Under the pieces are notes generated by a model that did no database searches, was not told where the DNA came from, and was given only the letters and a program-made list of their open reading frames with translations. A stretch of 64,000 bases of DNA from the NCBI RefSeq assembly GCF_003173775.1, contig NZ_CP029552.1, positions 947,001 to 1,011,000 of the forward strand, written 5' to 3'. The DNA is from Methylobacterium sp. 17Sr1-1 (GTDB lineage: Bacteria; Pseudomonadota; Alphaproteobacteria; Rhizobiales; Beijerinckiaceae). The position numbers were made by a program, and so were the translations under genes. This document shows, in pieces, positions 34,119-43,233 of the stretch. Numbering within the stretch: the first letter of the stretch is position 1; the number at the start of each line of letters is the position of its first letter.

Positions 34119-34793
34119 ATGGATCACGCAGCCGACCCAGATCCCGTTCTGATCCGCCTTCGCGAGGGGTTCGAGCGCGTCGCGCTTGTGCTGCGGGCCG
34201 ATCTCTGGGCGGCTGCGGGCGACGCCAGCCTCAACCCGGCTCAGGCGCAGGTACTCGCCCTCCTAGCTTCGCGTCCTGCTGGTTTGCGGGCCAAGGAAAT
34301 CGCAGCGCACCTTGCCGTCTCGGCGTCGAGCATGACCGACACCATCGCGGCGCTTGAGCGCAAACGCCTCGTGCAACGGGCGCCTGATCCGGCTGATGCG
34401 CGCGCGGTCATCGCTCGCCTGACGGAAGACGGACATGCCCTCGGACGCACCTTCGCCTCTGCGGCTTCGCAGGTGATGGCGGCCCTGGCGCGGTTGTCGC
34501 CGAGTGAACAAGCCGACCTCCTGCTCACGCAGATCAAGCTGATCCGAACCTTGCAGCAAGCCGGGGCCATCCCGGTTCAGAGGATGTGCGTCAGCTGCCG
34601 CCACTTCCGGCCGAACATTCACCCGGCCGACGCCCAACCCCATCATTGCGCCTTCGTGAACGCCCCGATCGGGACCCGGGATCTCCGGCTCGACTGTGGC
34701 GAGCATGAAGCGGCCGATCCCGACGTTCAGGCTGCCACCTGGACGTCCTTCGCCGACGGATCGCCGCCCCTCCGAGCACAAGCCGAAGACTGA
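34119..34793 (+). CDS. MarR family regulator with Cys/His-rich C-terminus
   Basis: A 224-aa protein. Residues of about 15-150 form the MarR winged helix: LNPAQAQVLALLASRP, AKEIAAHLAVSASSMTDTIA (recognition helix) and the wing DPADARAVIARLTEDG. After residue 150 an extra domain carries MCVSCRHFRPN, then HHCAFVNAPIG and LRLDCGEHE. This Cys-x2-Cys...His-His-Cys...Cys set could bind zinc or an iron-sulfur/redox cofactor. Placement upstream of a catalase-related gene and a redoxin suggests oxidant sensing. The next gene starts 15 bases after the stop. Confidence 0.88.
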   Translation: MDHAADPDPVLIRLREGFERVALVLRADLWAAAGDASLNPAQAQVLALLASRPAGLRAKEIAAHLAVSASSMTDTIAALERKRLVQRAPDPADARAVIARLTEDGHALGRTFASAASQVMAALARLSPSEQADLLLTQIKLIRTLQQAGAIPVQRMCVSCRHFRPNIHPADAQPHHCAFVNAPIGTRDLRLDCGEHEAADPDVQAATWTSFADGSPPLRAQAED

Positions 34794-34808
34794 GAAGGAT
34801 CAGGTGTC

Positions 34809-35528
34809 ATGACGAAGCAGACAGCATGGGGCTCCGGCCTCGTGGCGGCAGCCCTGTGCGCGCTGTCCACCACCGCCCTTGCCGATTCCATTCGCGCACA
34901 GCCCAATGAAGCGGTCCTGGCGTCGTTCGACATCGTCGAGACCACGATCGTGACCCGGGACGACATAGCGGTGTTTACCACCCGGGTCCGCGGCGAGGCG
35001 GGCAAGGACAAGCCGGACGCCACAGGCCGGTTCGAGGGCTCCAGCGTCTACGCCTATGTCTGGCCGACGACCCTCGACAGCGGTGCGATCGGCTTCGACA
35101 AGGCCCAGGGCATCGTCGCGCTCGCCGTCACCTTCCACCCCGATTTCGACGATGCGGCTAACGGTGGCGTCAACCGGCACGTCTGGCACCCGCACTGGGT
35201 CGTGCTTGCCAAGGACAGCGCCTGCGGCGGGGGCCTGAAGGTGGTCGACATCCCGCAGGGTGCCAAGCCCAAGGTCCCGCCCACTTGGCCGAAGGTGCCG
35301 CTTCTGATCGATAGCCCGGATTACCCGACGACCTTCCGGGGCGACGCAGTTCAGGTCGAGATCCCGGTCTCGTTGATCACCGGCATCAAGGGTGCCAATT
35401 TCGACGGGGTGACCTCCGGCCTCAAGGTCAACGGCAATCTGCACGCACCGCTGCTCTGCGTCAGCGACGTCTTCAAGGTCGCCTCCAGCAACCTGTCGCT
35501 GCCGGGCAAGGTGAGCCCGCAGAACTGA
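34809..35528 (+). CDS. secreted hypothetical protein
   Basis: A 239-aa protein with signal peptide MTKQTAWGSGLVAAALCALS...ALA. The mature part is beta-rich, with VLASFDIVETTIVTRDDIAV, then GGVNRHVWHPHWVVLAKDSA and VQVEIPVSLITGIKG. Cys residues are few. The HVWHPHWVV cluster could bind a metal. It follows the MarR gene by 15 bases and is probably in its regulon. A perfect 12-bp hairpin follows. I do not recognise the family. Confidence 0.72.
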   Translation: MTKQTAWGSGLVAAALCALSTTALADSIRAQPNEAVLASFDIVETTIVTRDDIAVFTTRVRGEAGKDKPDATGRFEGSSVYAYVWPTTLDSGAIGFDKAQGIVALAVTFHPDFDDAANGGVNRHVWHPHWVVLAKDSACGGGLKVVDIPQGAKPKVPPTWPKVPLLIDSPDYPTTFRGDAVQVEIPVSLITGIKGANFDGVTSGLKVNGNLHAPLLCVSDVFKVASSNLSLPGKVSPQN

Positions 35529-35543
35529 CACCGCCGCTGAGTA

Positions 35544-35573
35544 GCGGTCCGGCGACTGCCATCGCCGGACCGC
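35544..35573 (+). terminator. 12-bp stem hairpin
   Basis: GCGGTCCGGCGA and TCGCCGGACCGC flank a 6-base loop, 15 bases after the secreted-protein stop. There is no T-run. It probably attenuates transcription between the MarR-linked genes and the catalase-related gene, or stabilises the upstream transcript. Confidence 0.6.
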
Positions 35574-35613
35574 CGAAGGTCCCCCTCCGAGCACCAGAGA
35601 AGGAAAGCCGTTC

Positions 35614-36696
35614 ATGGCACATTTCGACCTCGCCGATCCAGGCCCGCTTGGCGTACCGCTCACGCCGTCAGCGGCCACCAACGCCGATGCTCCCGGCGCG
35701 GGAGCGACCCTGCACCGGGCGATCGCCATGCCGCTTCTGGGCGCAGCGCTCCTGTCCACCCTGGTTCTGCCGACCGTGGCGATCGCGGCGGATGCTCAGG
35801 GCTTGGTGGATGCGCTGAAGATCGTCGCGGGCAAACCGCCCGGCGTGCGTGCGACCTTCGCCAAGGGACAGTGCGTGCGCGGCACCTACACGCCTTCCGC
35901 CGACGTCGGCGCCGTTACACGCTCGATCAGCTTCACGCGACCATGGCCGCTGATCGGTCGCTTCTCGGTCGGCGGCGGAAACCCCACCGTACCGGACACC
36001 GCCAGGACCGTTCTGCGCGGCTTCTCGATTAAGATCCTGTCGGGCGGGGACGAGACCCATCTCCTGTTCGAGAATGCCCCGGTGCATTTCGCTCGTACAC
36101 TCGATCAGATGCTGGGCTTTCTGCAGGTCCGCGCCCCGGGAGCCGACGGCAAGCCCAACCAGGAGGCGATCGCCGCCTTTGCAAAAGCTAATCCGGAGAC
36201 GACCCGCCAAGCCGCCTTCGTGGCAGGCAGGCCGTTGCCCAGGAGCTATGCCGGCGTCACCTATTGGGGCGTCCACACGTTCACGGGCGTGAATGCCGCC
36301 GGACAGGCAGTGCCCTTCAAGTTCAGGATCGTTCCCGAGGCCGGGGAGATCGCTCTGAGCGACGAGGAGGCCAAGGGCAAGCCGCCCCAGTTCCTGAACG
36401 CTGAGCTCGCGGACCGATTGTCACGCGGCGCGGTGAGGTTCGACGTCATGGCCTTGCTGTCCGAGGCTGGCGACGATCTGGCCGCGGACATCACGCTCCG
36501 ATGGAAGAACGAAGACGACCGCAAGGCGGTGAAGCTCGGCACGATCGCAGTGACAGCCCTTGAGCCGAATGAGACCTGCAACGCCGGAATCTTCGATCCA
36601 GGCCAGCTGGCGGACGGCATCGAAGCACCGAAGGACGAGATCTTTACGGCGCGTCGTACCGCCTACGGGATCTCCTTCGGCCTGCGCGCAAAATAG
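35614..36696 (+). CDS. catalase-related haem peroxidase family protein (distal His absent)
   Basis: A 360-aa protein with a membrane-like segment near residue 40 (LLGAALLSTLVLPTVAIA), so it is probably exported or anchored. The catalase core has FAKGQCVRGTYTPS, IGRFSVGGGNPTVPDTA, VLRGFSIKIL and PVHFARTLDQ. It ends with RRTAYGISF, where Tyr351 after Arg347 is the proximal haem ligand. The distal His that normally precedes AKG is Phe82 here. True catalase activity is therefore doubtful. A mono-oxygenase or peroxidase-like haem role, or a clade-specific variant, is possible. Confidence 0.85.
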   Translation: MAHFDLADPGPLGVPLTPSAATNADAPGAGATLHRAIAMPLLGAALLSTLVLPTVAIAADAQGLVDALKIVAGKPPGVRATFAKGQCVRGTYTPSADVGAVTRSISFTRPWPLIGRFSVGGGNPTVPDTARTVLRGFSIKILSGGDETHLLFENAPVHFARTLDQMLGFLQVRAPGADGKPNQEAIAAFAKANPETTRQAAFVAGRPLPRSYAGVTYWGVHTFTGVNAAGQAVPFKFRIVPEAGEIALSDEEAKGKPPQFLNAELADRLSRGAVRFDVMALLSEAGDDLAADITLRWKNEDDRKAVKLGTIAVTALEPNETCNAGIFDPGQLADGIEAPKDEIFTARRTAYGISFGLRAK

Positions 36697-36930
36697 CTCT
36701 GGACGCCTGGCGCCCGCCGTCTCCGGGCGGCCTCGCATCCGCGGCGGGGCTGCTGCCGATGACATCGGGCGCCGGCTTCTCGGCCACGCCTGCGAGATCG
36801 CCGCTGTCATCGGTCGGCGCCGGCTCGGGGACAGCAGTGCCCAGCATGGCCCTCGGCCCTGCGAGCTGGGCGCCCGTGTCTTCGTCGCCTGGTTCACCAA
36901 TCTCGACCGCCTGTGATCCGGAGGATGCCC

Positions 36931-37479
36931 ATGCCCGCCCTCGCACCCGAACTCGAGGTCTCCCGCTGGTTCAATGCGCCCACGCCGCTCACCCTCGCTG
37001 ACCTCCGTGGCAAGGTCGTCGTCCTGCACGCCTTCCAGATGCTGTGCCCAGGCTGCGTCGCCCATGGCACACTCCAGGCCGAGAAGCTGCATCGGCTGGT
37101 CGCGAGAGGTGGCGATGTCGTGGTGATTGGCCTGCACACAGTGTTCGAGCACCACGCGGCCATGACCGAGGTGGCGCTCGATGCGTTCATTCACGAGTAT
37201 CAACTGACCTTTCCCATCGGGGTCGACCGGCCTAGCGAAGACGATCCGATACCCAGGACCATGCGGCGGTACGGCATGCGCGGAACGCCGAGCACCATCG
37301 TGATCGACCGTGACGGCGTTGTCCGCGAGCACGCCTTCGGGCAAGTCGACGACCTCACACTCGGGGTTCTCTTGGGATCGCTGATCGCAGCGTCTTCAAG
37401 CGCATGGACGGGTCAGGCAGAGGCAGCAAGCGGGTGTGACAACGCCGGCTGTCCGTTGCCGGCGGTGGCGTCCACATGA
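36931..37479 (+). CDS. peroxiredoxin/thioredoxin-like redoxin
   Basis: A 182-aa thioredoxin-fold protein. HAFQMLCPGCVAHG carries the CPGC redox pair (about residues 36-39), and GMRGTPSTIVIDRDGVV contains the conserved cis-Pro region. The C-terminal tail has two more Cys residues in SGCDNAGCP, which could resolve a disulfide or bind metal. ATG 36931 has GGAGG 6 bases upstream. The stop overlaps the next start (ATGA), so it is translationally coupled to the MOSC gene. Confidence 0.85.
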   Translation: MPALAPELEVSRWFNAPTPLTLADLRGKVVVLHAFQMLCPGCVAHGTLQAEKLHRLVARGGDVVVIGLHTVFEHHAAMTEVALDAFIHEYQLTFPIGVDRPSEDDPIPRTMRRYGMRGTPSTIVIDRDGVVREHAFGQVDDLTLGVLLGSLIAASSSAWTGQAEAASGCDNAGCPLPAVAST

Positions 37480-38177
37480 TCACGCGGATCCAGCCTGTCG
37501 TGCTCGCCGGACCGGTTGCGCCGCTCGGGCCTGACGGTCCGCCGAGCGGCATCGCCAAGCGGCCGGTACCGGGGCCATGGAAGATCACCACGACGGGGAT
37601 CGTAGGGGATGCCCAGGGCGACCTCCGGTACCACGGCGGGCCTGAGAAGGCGCTGCACCACTACCCTCAGGACCACTATCCGACCTGGGCCGGCGAAATC
37701 GGCGACCATCCACTTCTCTCGGCGCCTGGTGCCTTCGGCGAGAACCTCGCCACCTCGGGATGGACGGAGCACGACGTCTGCGTCGGCGACATCGTCCGGT
37801 TCGGGCCGGTGCTGCTTCAGGTGAGCCAGGGGCGCCAGCCCTGCTTCAAGCTGGACCGACGCTTCGGGCATCCCGGCATGGCTCGGGCGGTGCAGGCCAC
37901 CGGTCGCACGGGCTGGTACTGGCGCGTCCTCGAGGAAGGCTCGGTCGAGCCCGGCGAGGCGCTCGTCCTGCACGAGCGCCTGCAGCCCGATTGGCCGTTG
38001 TCGCGGCTCGTCCACCTCTTCTATCGCGACACGCGCAACCGCGGCGATCTCGAAGCCGTCGCCAGGCTGCCCGAACTCGCCGAGAGCTGGCGAGCCCTGG
38101 CTCGGCGGCGGTTGGAGAGCGGCAGCGTCGAAGATTGGTCGCGGCGACTGACCGGTGTGGGGAAATCTGACGCGTGA
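37476..38177 (+). CDS. MOSC domain protein (YiiM-like)
   Basis: A 233-aa protein matching the YiiM/MOSC group: GIVGDAQGDLRYHGGPEKAL, then HHYPQDHYPTW, GAFGENLATSG, VCVGDIVRFG and the Cys-containing SQGRQPCFKL that would carry or accept sulfur near the molybdenum cofactor. YiiM proteins reduce N-hydroxylated compounds. It overlaps the redoxin gene by 4 bases at its start and the permease gene by 4 at its end. Confidence 0.88.
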   Translation: MITRIQPVVLAGPVAPLGPDGPPSGIAKRPVPGPWKITTTGIVGDAQGDLRYHGGPEKALHHYPQDHYPTWAGEIGDHPLLSAPGAFGENLATSGWTEHDVCVGDIVRFGPVLLQVSQGRQPCFKLDRRFGHPGMARAVQATGRTGWYWRVLEEGSVEPGEALVLHERLQPDWPLSRLVHLFYRDTRNRGDLEAVARLPELAESWRALARRRLESGSVEDWSRRLTGVGKSDA

Positions 38178-39637
38178 CTTACGTGCTCTGGGCTTCGCCG
38201 GCTCTCGCGGTGATTGCCGCGATCGTCAGTGGCAAGACCGGAACGGTGGGCGCGGTCCTCATCGGGCTCGCCCTCGCGTTGATCGTGGCGCTGTTTGCCG
38301 CGCCACACGCATTCCAAGTCGGAGATGCGGCCGTCTTCCTCGCCCGCGGCGCCTGGATCGGATGGATCGTCGTTCCCTACATCCTCGGCGGCCTCTTCTT
38401 CTGGCGGATCGCGCTTCGGCCAGGCGGACCGGCGATCCCGGAAAGGTCGCTGTCCGATGCACGCGCGAGGCGGCGGCTCCTCTTTGCGGCCTGCTTCCTG
38501 ATCGGTCCGTTTGCCGAAGCCGCAACCGGCTTCGGCGTCGGTATCATCGGGACAATGATGCTGGTGCGGCGCCTCGACGTTGCACCCGTCCCGCTGCTGG
38601 CGTTCAGCCTGCTGAGCCAGACCATGATCCTATGGGGCGGGATGGGAAGCGGCGCCATCGTGGCTGCCGCCTTCGCCCGCACGGATCCCACCACGCTGGC
38701 GGTCAACACCAGCTGGTTCATGGTCGCCTTCAATCTCCTCTGGCTGCCCTTGTTCTGGCGGTTGGCGGAGCGTGCCGGCGTCTCCTGCGGCTGGCGCGAG
38801 CGGGTGAACGAGATGCGCTGGCTGTGCGCCGGCTTAGCCGCGGTGATCGCCGCGACGGTGGCCCTCGGCCCTGAGACGGCGATGCTTGCCGCTTATGGTC
38901 CCTTGATCGCGCTCCGCTACGTCCTCGACGAACGGCCGAGCCACCGCGAACTTCTCCTCGCCACGCGCAAGGTCGCCCCGTTCGCTGCTCTGATCACCTG
39001 GCTCCTCCTAACCCGGCTGATCCCGCCGCTGAAGCAGGTCCTCGAACAGGCCGGGCGTCTGCAACCGTTCCCGGGTGCACCGGCGTGGTCACCCTTATTC
39101 CACGCCGGAACGTGGCTCGTCGTTGCCGCCATCGTGACGGGATTGCTGCGAGGGGGGGAGGCATACGCCTTCGTGCAGGAGGCGAGGGGCGCGTGGAGGA
39201 CAGGGCGGCTGGCCGTTCTGACGATCGTCGCCTTCGCCATGATGGCCGAACTGCTGTCCGGATCCGGCATCGCCGAAGGGCTGGCACGCGGAATGTTCGA
39301 GGCTCTCGGCCGCTGGTCGGTCCTCGTGACGCCCATCATCTCGGCGGTGTTCGGGGCGCTTGCAAATAGCGGCAACGCGGCCAACGGCCTGTTCATGGCC
39401 TCGCAGCTCAGCCTCGCAGCGGAGGCTAATCTGAACCTGGCAGCCGTCGCATCGCTTCAGCAGGCTGCGGCGCTCTCGCTGAACATCGTTTCCCCGGTTC
39501 GCATGTCGGTTGTGTGCAGCTTGGCTGAAACACCGGGGATGGAACGTCAGGCCTACCGTGCGATGCTGCCGTTTGCTACCGTGGTGATCATCGTACTACT
39601 CGCTTCGGCGCTGATGCTATCTGGGGGAATCCTCTGA
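38174..39637 (+). CDS. L-lactate permease (LldP) family transporter
   Basis: A 487-aa protein with 12 or more membrane segments. The family signature PFAEAATGFGVGIIGTMMLV lies near residue 117, followed by LLSQTMILWGGMGSGAIVAA. The end carries GALANSGNAANGLFM and SLNIVSPVRMSVV. It should take up lactate, glycolate or a related 2-hydroxyacid with protons. A GTG start overlaps the MOSC stop by 4 bases, so this is the last gene of the redoxin-MOSC-permease operon. Confidence 0.88.
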   Translation: MTYVLWASPALAVIAAIVSGKTGTVGAVLIGLALALIVALFAAPHAFQVGDAAVFLARGAWIGWIVVPYILGGLFFWRIALRPGGPAIPERSLSDARARRRLLFAACFLIGPFAEAATGFGVGIIGTMMLVRRLDVAPVPLLAFSLLSQTMILWGGMGSGAIVAAAFARTDPTTLAVNTSWFMVAFNLLWLPLFWRLAERAGVSCGWRERVNEMRWLCAGLAAVIAATVALGPETAMLAAYGPLIALRYVLDERPSHRELLLATRKVAPFAALITWLLLTRLIPPLKQVLEQAGRLQPFPGAPAWSPLFHAGTWLVVAAIVTGLLRGGEAYAFVQEARGAWRTGRLAVLTIVAFAMMAELLSGSGIAEGLARGMFEALGRWSVLVTPIISAVFGALANSGNAANGLFMASQLSLAAEANLNLAAVASLQQAAALSLNIVSPVRMSVVCSLAETPGMERQAYRAMLPFATVVIIVLLASALMLSGGIL

Positions 39638-40015
39638 GTTATTAAACGGCGTAATCAAATGCGATATTGTAAAATGTGGAAAATATCGTTAAAAGCATAT
39701 TTTGCTCGATGGCGATTTTCCGTTAAACGGAAAGGATCACATAATGTTCATCATGATCTAACCTGCTCAAGTGGCTACCGACTGGCCGGATACAGTGCAG
39801 GCTGGATCCCGGCCGCTAGTTTGACCATATGCCCCGCGCAGGGGAGGAGGAGAGGTCGGCCAGCACTGAAGTTTCGGAGGCGTCATACAGCGCGTTCGGG
39901 GGTCCGCCAGCTGCCGGGCTGCTGCTGCGTCGACCCGGCGGTCCTGGGGCATTCTGAGCCCAGTATGACAGCTTCAGCTCTCGTCGGTGCAGCTCTGCTG
40001 AAGGCAGACTCGTAG
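39638..40015. other. AT-rich spacer followed by IS5-remnant sequence
   Basis: The first 130 bases are AT-rich with a half motif TTAAACGGCG (near 39642) and the palindrome at 39717-39733. From about 39888 the sequence closely matches 51647-51790 (CAGCGCGTTCG, GGGCTGCTGCTGCG, GGTCCTGGGGCAT, TGAGCCCAG), the pre-transposase end of a degraded IS5-type element. No gene is supported. Confidence 0.5.
39717..39733. repeat. palindrome TTTCCGTTAAACGGAAA, site 3
   Basis: Exact reverse complement of the site at 30126-30142, with the shared context GGCG-A-TT before and GGA after. It lies in an AT-rich spacer downstream of the permease gene and about 155 bases before IS5-type debris. Confidence 0.65.
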
Positions 40016-40305
40016 CCGGTGCCAGGGTGCACGGTCGACGGCTGGGTCCGGCGCTGGATTGAGAAGGGGCTGCTCGAGATCCTGAGGCGGGTCCTGGCCC
40101 GCCGCCAGCAGCGGCGCTTCCGCCGCCGCCTGCATCCGCGGCTGGCGATCATCGACACCCAGAGCGTCAAGCGTATCCGGGTACGCGGACTGCGGGGCTA
40201 CGACGGGGCCAAGAAGGTGGTCGGGCGCACGCGCGTGGTGTTGGTGGATGCCGGACGGCATGTCCTGGCGCTGTCGGGCATGCCGGCGAACGTGCAGACA
40301 TCCGG
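40016..40305 (+). pseudogene. IS5-family transposase fragment
   Basis: The central part of an IS5-type DDE transposase is readable: VDGWVRRWIEKGLLEILRRV, then LAIIDTQSVKRIRVRGLRGY, DGAKKVVGRTRVVLVD and LSGMPANVQ. DTQS carries the first catalytic Asp. Homology stops abruptly after MPANVQ, and the frame then runs into unrelated sequence antisense to the glucosidase gene. Both ends are missing, so it is inactive. Confidence 0.72.
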
Positions 40306-40407
40306 GTGCCTCCCCTTCGTAGGAATCCGATCAACATCAACCTTCTCGCGATGTTCCTGGGCGGTTTGCCGTGTCTTGCTCGCTATTCCCTGCCTCAAAC
40401 CTCCAGT

Positions 40408-42000
40408 TCAGCGCGGACGAAGCCTGAACACCACGCCCTCGTTCGGCCGTAGGAATAACTCTCCGTTGCAGCGATCGCCCTCGCGGTCCAGCTGCGTCGA
40501 GAGCAGCAGCTCGCAGGGCTCGCCAAGCTTTGCGCTCGCGGCATCCCCGCCAATGTTAAGCGTCACGAGGAAGCGGGCGCCGTCGTCCTCCCGTTCATAC
40601 GATAGCACCGTGCCATCGCCAGACTTCGGCCTAAACCGGCCCCGGACCAGAGCAGGGTGCGCGCGCCGAAGCGCGATCAGGCGGCGATAAAGGGTGAGAC
40701 TCGAATGAGGGTCCGCATCCTGCGCGGCGACGTTTCGCGCCCCGTTCGCCTCCCCGAGCGGCAACCATGGCGTCCCCGTTGTAAAGCCGCTGTTCGGAGC
40801 GGCATCCCATGGCATCGGCGTGCGCTGTGGGTCTCTGTCGCCGCTGACGTCAGGGTGACGCGCCTCGTCCGGCGCTATCGCGACGTCCTCAAGCCCGAGT
40901 TCGTCGCCGTTATAGACGAAAGCCGTGCCCCCGGCCGTGAAGGCGAGCATCGCTGCGACCCGCGCCTGTTCCCGGCCGATCCGGCTCGCCAGGCGCTGCT
41001 CGTCATGATTGCCCAGCACCCAGTTCGGCCAGGCACCGGGAGGCAGCAGATTGCGGTACTGATCTAAAGCGGCTGCAAGGGCCCGTGCATCCCAGGCCGT
41101 GTTCAGCAGGACGAAGTTGAAGGGCAGGTGGAAGGCCGGGCTGCCGAGACCGTAGTAGCGCATGACCCGTTCGGCCGGTAGGTGGGCCTCGCCAATCAGC
41201 AGGCGGTCCTTGTATCCGTCGAGGAGGCGACGCCACGCGGCTGCGACGGCGTGGGTCTCGGGCCGGTCCGAGGTGAAGGCGTGTCGAACCCCGGCCTGCA
41301 CCGGTAGTCCTTCGCCCGCCAGCTCGCCCGGCGGATCCTCTCGCAGCAGGTCATCTTCGACGAGGTGGGGCACGGCGTCGACCCGGAAGCCGTCCACGCC
41401 CCGGTCGAGCCAGAAGCGCAGCACACCGTCCATGGCGGACTTCACCTCGGGATTGCGCCAGTTCAAGTCCGGCTGCTCGGGCAGGAAGGCGTGATAGTAG
41501 TATTGGCCACTGGCGGGATCTCGGGTCCAGGCCGAACCTTCCATCATCGACCGCCAGCCGTTCGGCGGCCCGCCACCGGCGGCCGGATCTCGCCATACGT
41601 ACCAGTTACGTCGCGAGTTCTCGCGCGTCGCGCGGCTCTCGCGGAACCAGGGGTGTCGATCGGAGGTGTGGTTCGGGACGAAGTCGAGGACGACCTTGAG
41701 CCCGCGCCGATGCGCCTGGGTGAGGAGCCGGTCGAAGGTGTCGAGGTCGCCGAAGAGGCGGTGGACACTGGTGAAGTCCTCGATGTCGTAGCCGCCGTCG
41801 TGCAGCGGCGAAGGATGAAAGGGCGAGAGCCAGAGGGCGTCGGCACCCAGCGCAACGATGTAGTCGAGGCGGGCGATGACGCCGGCTAGATCACCAACCC
41901 CGTCACCGTCGCTGTCCTGAAACGAGCGAAGGTAAACCTGATAGATGACCGCGTCCTGCCACCAGGGCGGGACGCAATCTTCGTGCGTGCCCTGCGTCAT
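40408..42000 (-). CDS. GH13 alpha-glucosidase (oligo-1,6-glucosidase-like)
   Basis: A 530-aa enzyme of the GH13 alpha-amylase superfamily acting on alpha-glucosidic bonds. It opens WWQDAVIYQVYLRSFQDSDG. LDFVPNHTSD is present, and the catalytic residues are Asp208 in DGFRVDAVPH (nucleophile), Glu271 in LIGEAHLP (acid/base) and Asp333 in LGNHDEQRL. No signal peptide is seen, so it is cytosolic, probably for maltose, isomaltose or sucrose. ATG 42000 overlaps the upstream decarboxylase-like gene by 4 bases. It could equally be a trehalose-synthase-related glucosidase. Confidence 0.92.
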   Translation of the reverse strand: MTQGTHEDCVPPWWQDAVIYQVYLRSFQDSDGDGVGDLAGVIARLDYIVALGADALWLSPFHPSPLHDGGYDIEDFTSVHRLFGDLDTFDRLLTQAHRRGLKVVLDFVPNHTSDRHPWFRESRATRENSRRNWYVWRDPAAGGGPPNGWRSMMEGSAWTRDPASGQYYYHAFLPEQPDLNWRNPEVKSAMDGVLRFWLDRGVDGFRVDAVPHLVEDDLLREDPPGELAGEGLPVQAGVRHAFTSDRPETHAVAAAWRRLLDGYKDRLLIGEAHLPAERVMRYYGLGSPAFHLPFNFVLLNTAWDARALAAALDQYRNLLPPGAWPNWVLGNHDEQRLASRIGREQARVAAMLAFTAGGTAFVYNGDELGLEDVAIAPDEARHPDVSGDRDPQRTPMPWDAAPNSGFTTGTPWLPLGEANGARNVAAQDADPHSSLTLYRRLIALRRAHPALVRGRFRPKSGDGTVLSYEREDDGARFLVTLNIGGDAASAKLGEPCELLLSTQLDREGDRCNGELFLRPNEGVVFRLRPR

Positions 42001-42941
42001 TGGTTGTCTCCTACCAGCCCCGGGGACGGAGCCCTGAGATCGGGGCCGCTTAGGAGCTTCTCCGCTACGGGCTCACCCAAGCGAACGATAGTCTCCATAC
42101 CTTCGGGGGTATGCTCCAAGATGTCGTCGCAGGGACGCCACGCGCCCGGCTCCCCGAAGATCGCCACGGCCGACCCGCCGAACTTGAACACCGACTTCTG
42201 GGCACCGCGCCTGAACGGCCGGTCGAGCGGGTGGCGCTGGACGATGCGACCAACAGTGAGCGCCCCGAACTCGACGAAGCCGAGCCTGCCGAAATGCTCG
42301 GTCTGCAGGATATTAACCTGGCGCTCGTTGCGAATGTAGATGTCTGGCTTGTTCTGTACGGCTGTCCACGACACCGTCCAGATGCTGTGACCCAGCCGCT
42401 CGTGATCGAGTGTGCGTCCATTGTCTGGGTAGTGGACGTGGTGGTAGTCAACCGGCGAGAGCCGCATCAGCAGGACTGGGCCGCCGAGGAAGGGCTTGGC
42501 ACGCTCGGCGTTGCCAAGGATGTCTGCGGCCGCGAGCGATTGGCCCTTCACCGGGAAGCGCTGGTCGGGCCCGAACTCCTCCCAGCCGAAGTAGCGCGCC
42601 TCCGCCGGTGCGCCCATCCGGGCCGGATCGTCGGGAAAGCGGCGTCTGCCGGGCTTGAACTCGCGCACGAACCAGTCGGCATAGGAGCGGTAGCGGCGCT
42701 CCTCGAACTCGCTCATGTTGATGTGGTACTCGCGCACGAACGGCGCGATGCTGCGCCTGGTCCAGGGCGCGTCCTGGTAGAGCGCATAGAGCTTATCGAA
42801 GAGCGGAGTGGCACGCAGCCATTGGCCGGGCGCGCGCAGCGGCCGCGTCTCGTAGGTGGTCTGATGGTCGGGCATGAACTCCTCGACCGCCTTGCCCTTG
42901 TCGCGGTCCCACAGCTTCAGTGGCTTCGGATCGGCCGCCAT
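41997..42941 (-). CDS. phosphatidylserine decarboxylase-like protein (GGSA variant)
   Basis: About 314 aa. DYHHVHYPDNG matches the DYHRFHFP segment of phosphatidylserine decarboxylases, and GFVEFGALTVGRI with FKFGGSAVAIFG matches the C-terminal autocleavage region. The usual (L/G)GST pyruvoyl-forming motif is GGSA here: Ser257 is kept but Thr is Ala. Self-cleavage at Gly-Ser may still occur. The GAGGAG site lies just before ATG-ATG at 42944/42941. Being coupled to a sugar hydrolase gene is unusual for the family, so a substrate other than phosphatidylserine should be considered. Confidence 0.8.
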   Translation of the reverse strand: MAADPKPLKLWDRDKGKAVEEFMPDHQTTYETRPLRAPGQWLRATPLFDKLYALYQDAPWTRRSIAPFVREYHINMSEFEERRYRSYADWFVREFKPGRRRFPDDPARMGAPAEARYFGWEEFGPDQRFPVKGQSLAAADILGNAERAKPFLGGPVLLMRLSPVDYHHVHYPDNGRTLDHERLGHSIWTVSWTAVQNKPDIYIRNERQVNILQTEHFGRLGFVEFGALTVGRIVQRHPLDRPFRRGAQKSVFKFGGSAVAIFGEPGAWRPCDDILEHTPEGMETIVRLGEPVAEKLLSGPDLRAPSPGLVGDNQ

Positions 42942-43233
42942 CATCGCTCCTCGGACGCCCCGGCCAAGCGGGGTTGGGGCCACAACGGCTCCTCGCCTAC
43001 ACCGTTCCTCAAAACTCCGCTGGCGTCAGGTACCGCGCCGCCAATGCCTCCGCTATAGGCCAGTGCATTGTGCCCCAAACGAGCCGCAGCATCGGTAGTG
43101 CGCTACACTCCGGCCCAGCCAAACCAATAGGTTAGCCTGGACTGTAAGGTTCTCGATCCACGGCGTGCCCGTGAATTGGAGACTATTGAAGTGCGTCGCC
43201 TCAGCCTCTAATGCGGCTGGATCTGCACCGTGA

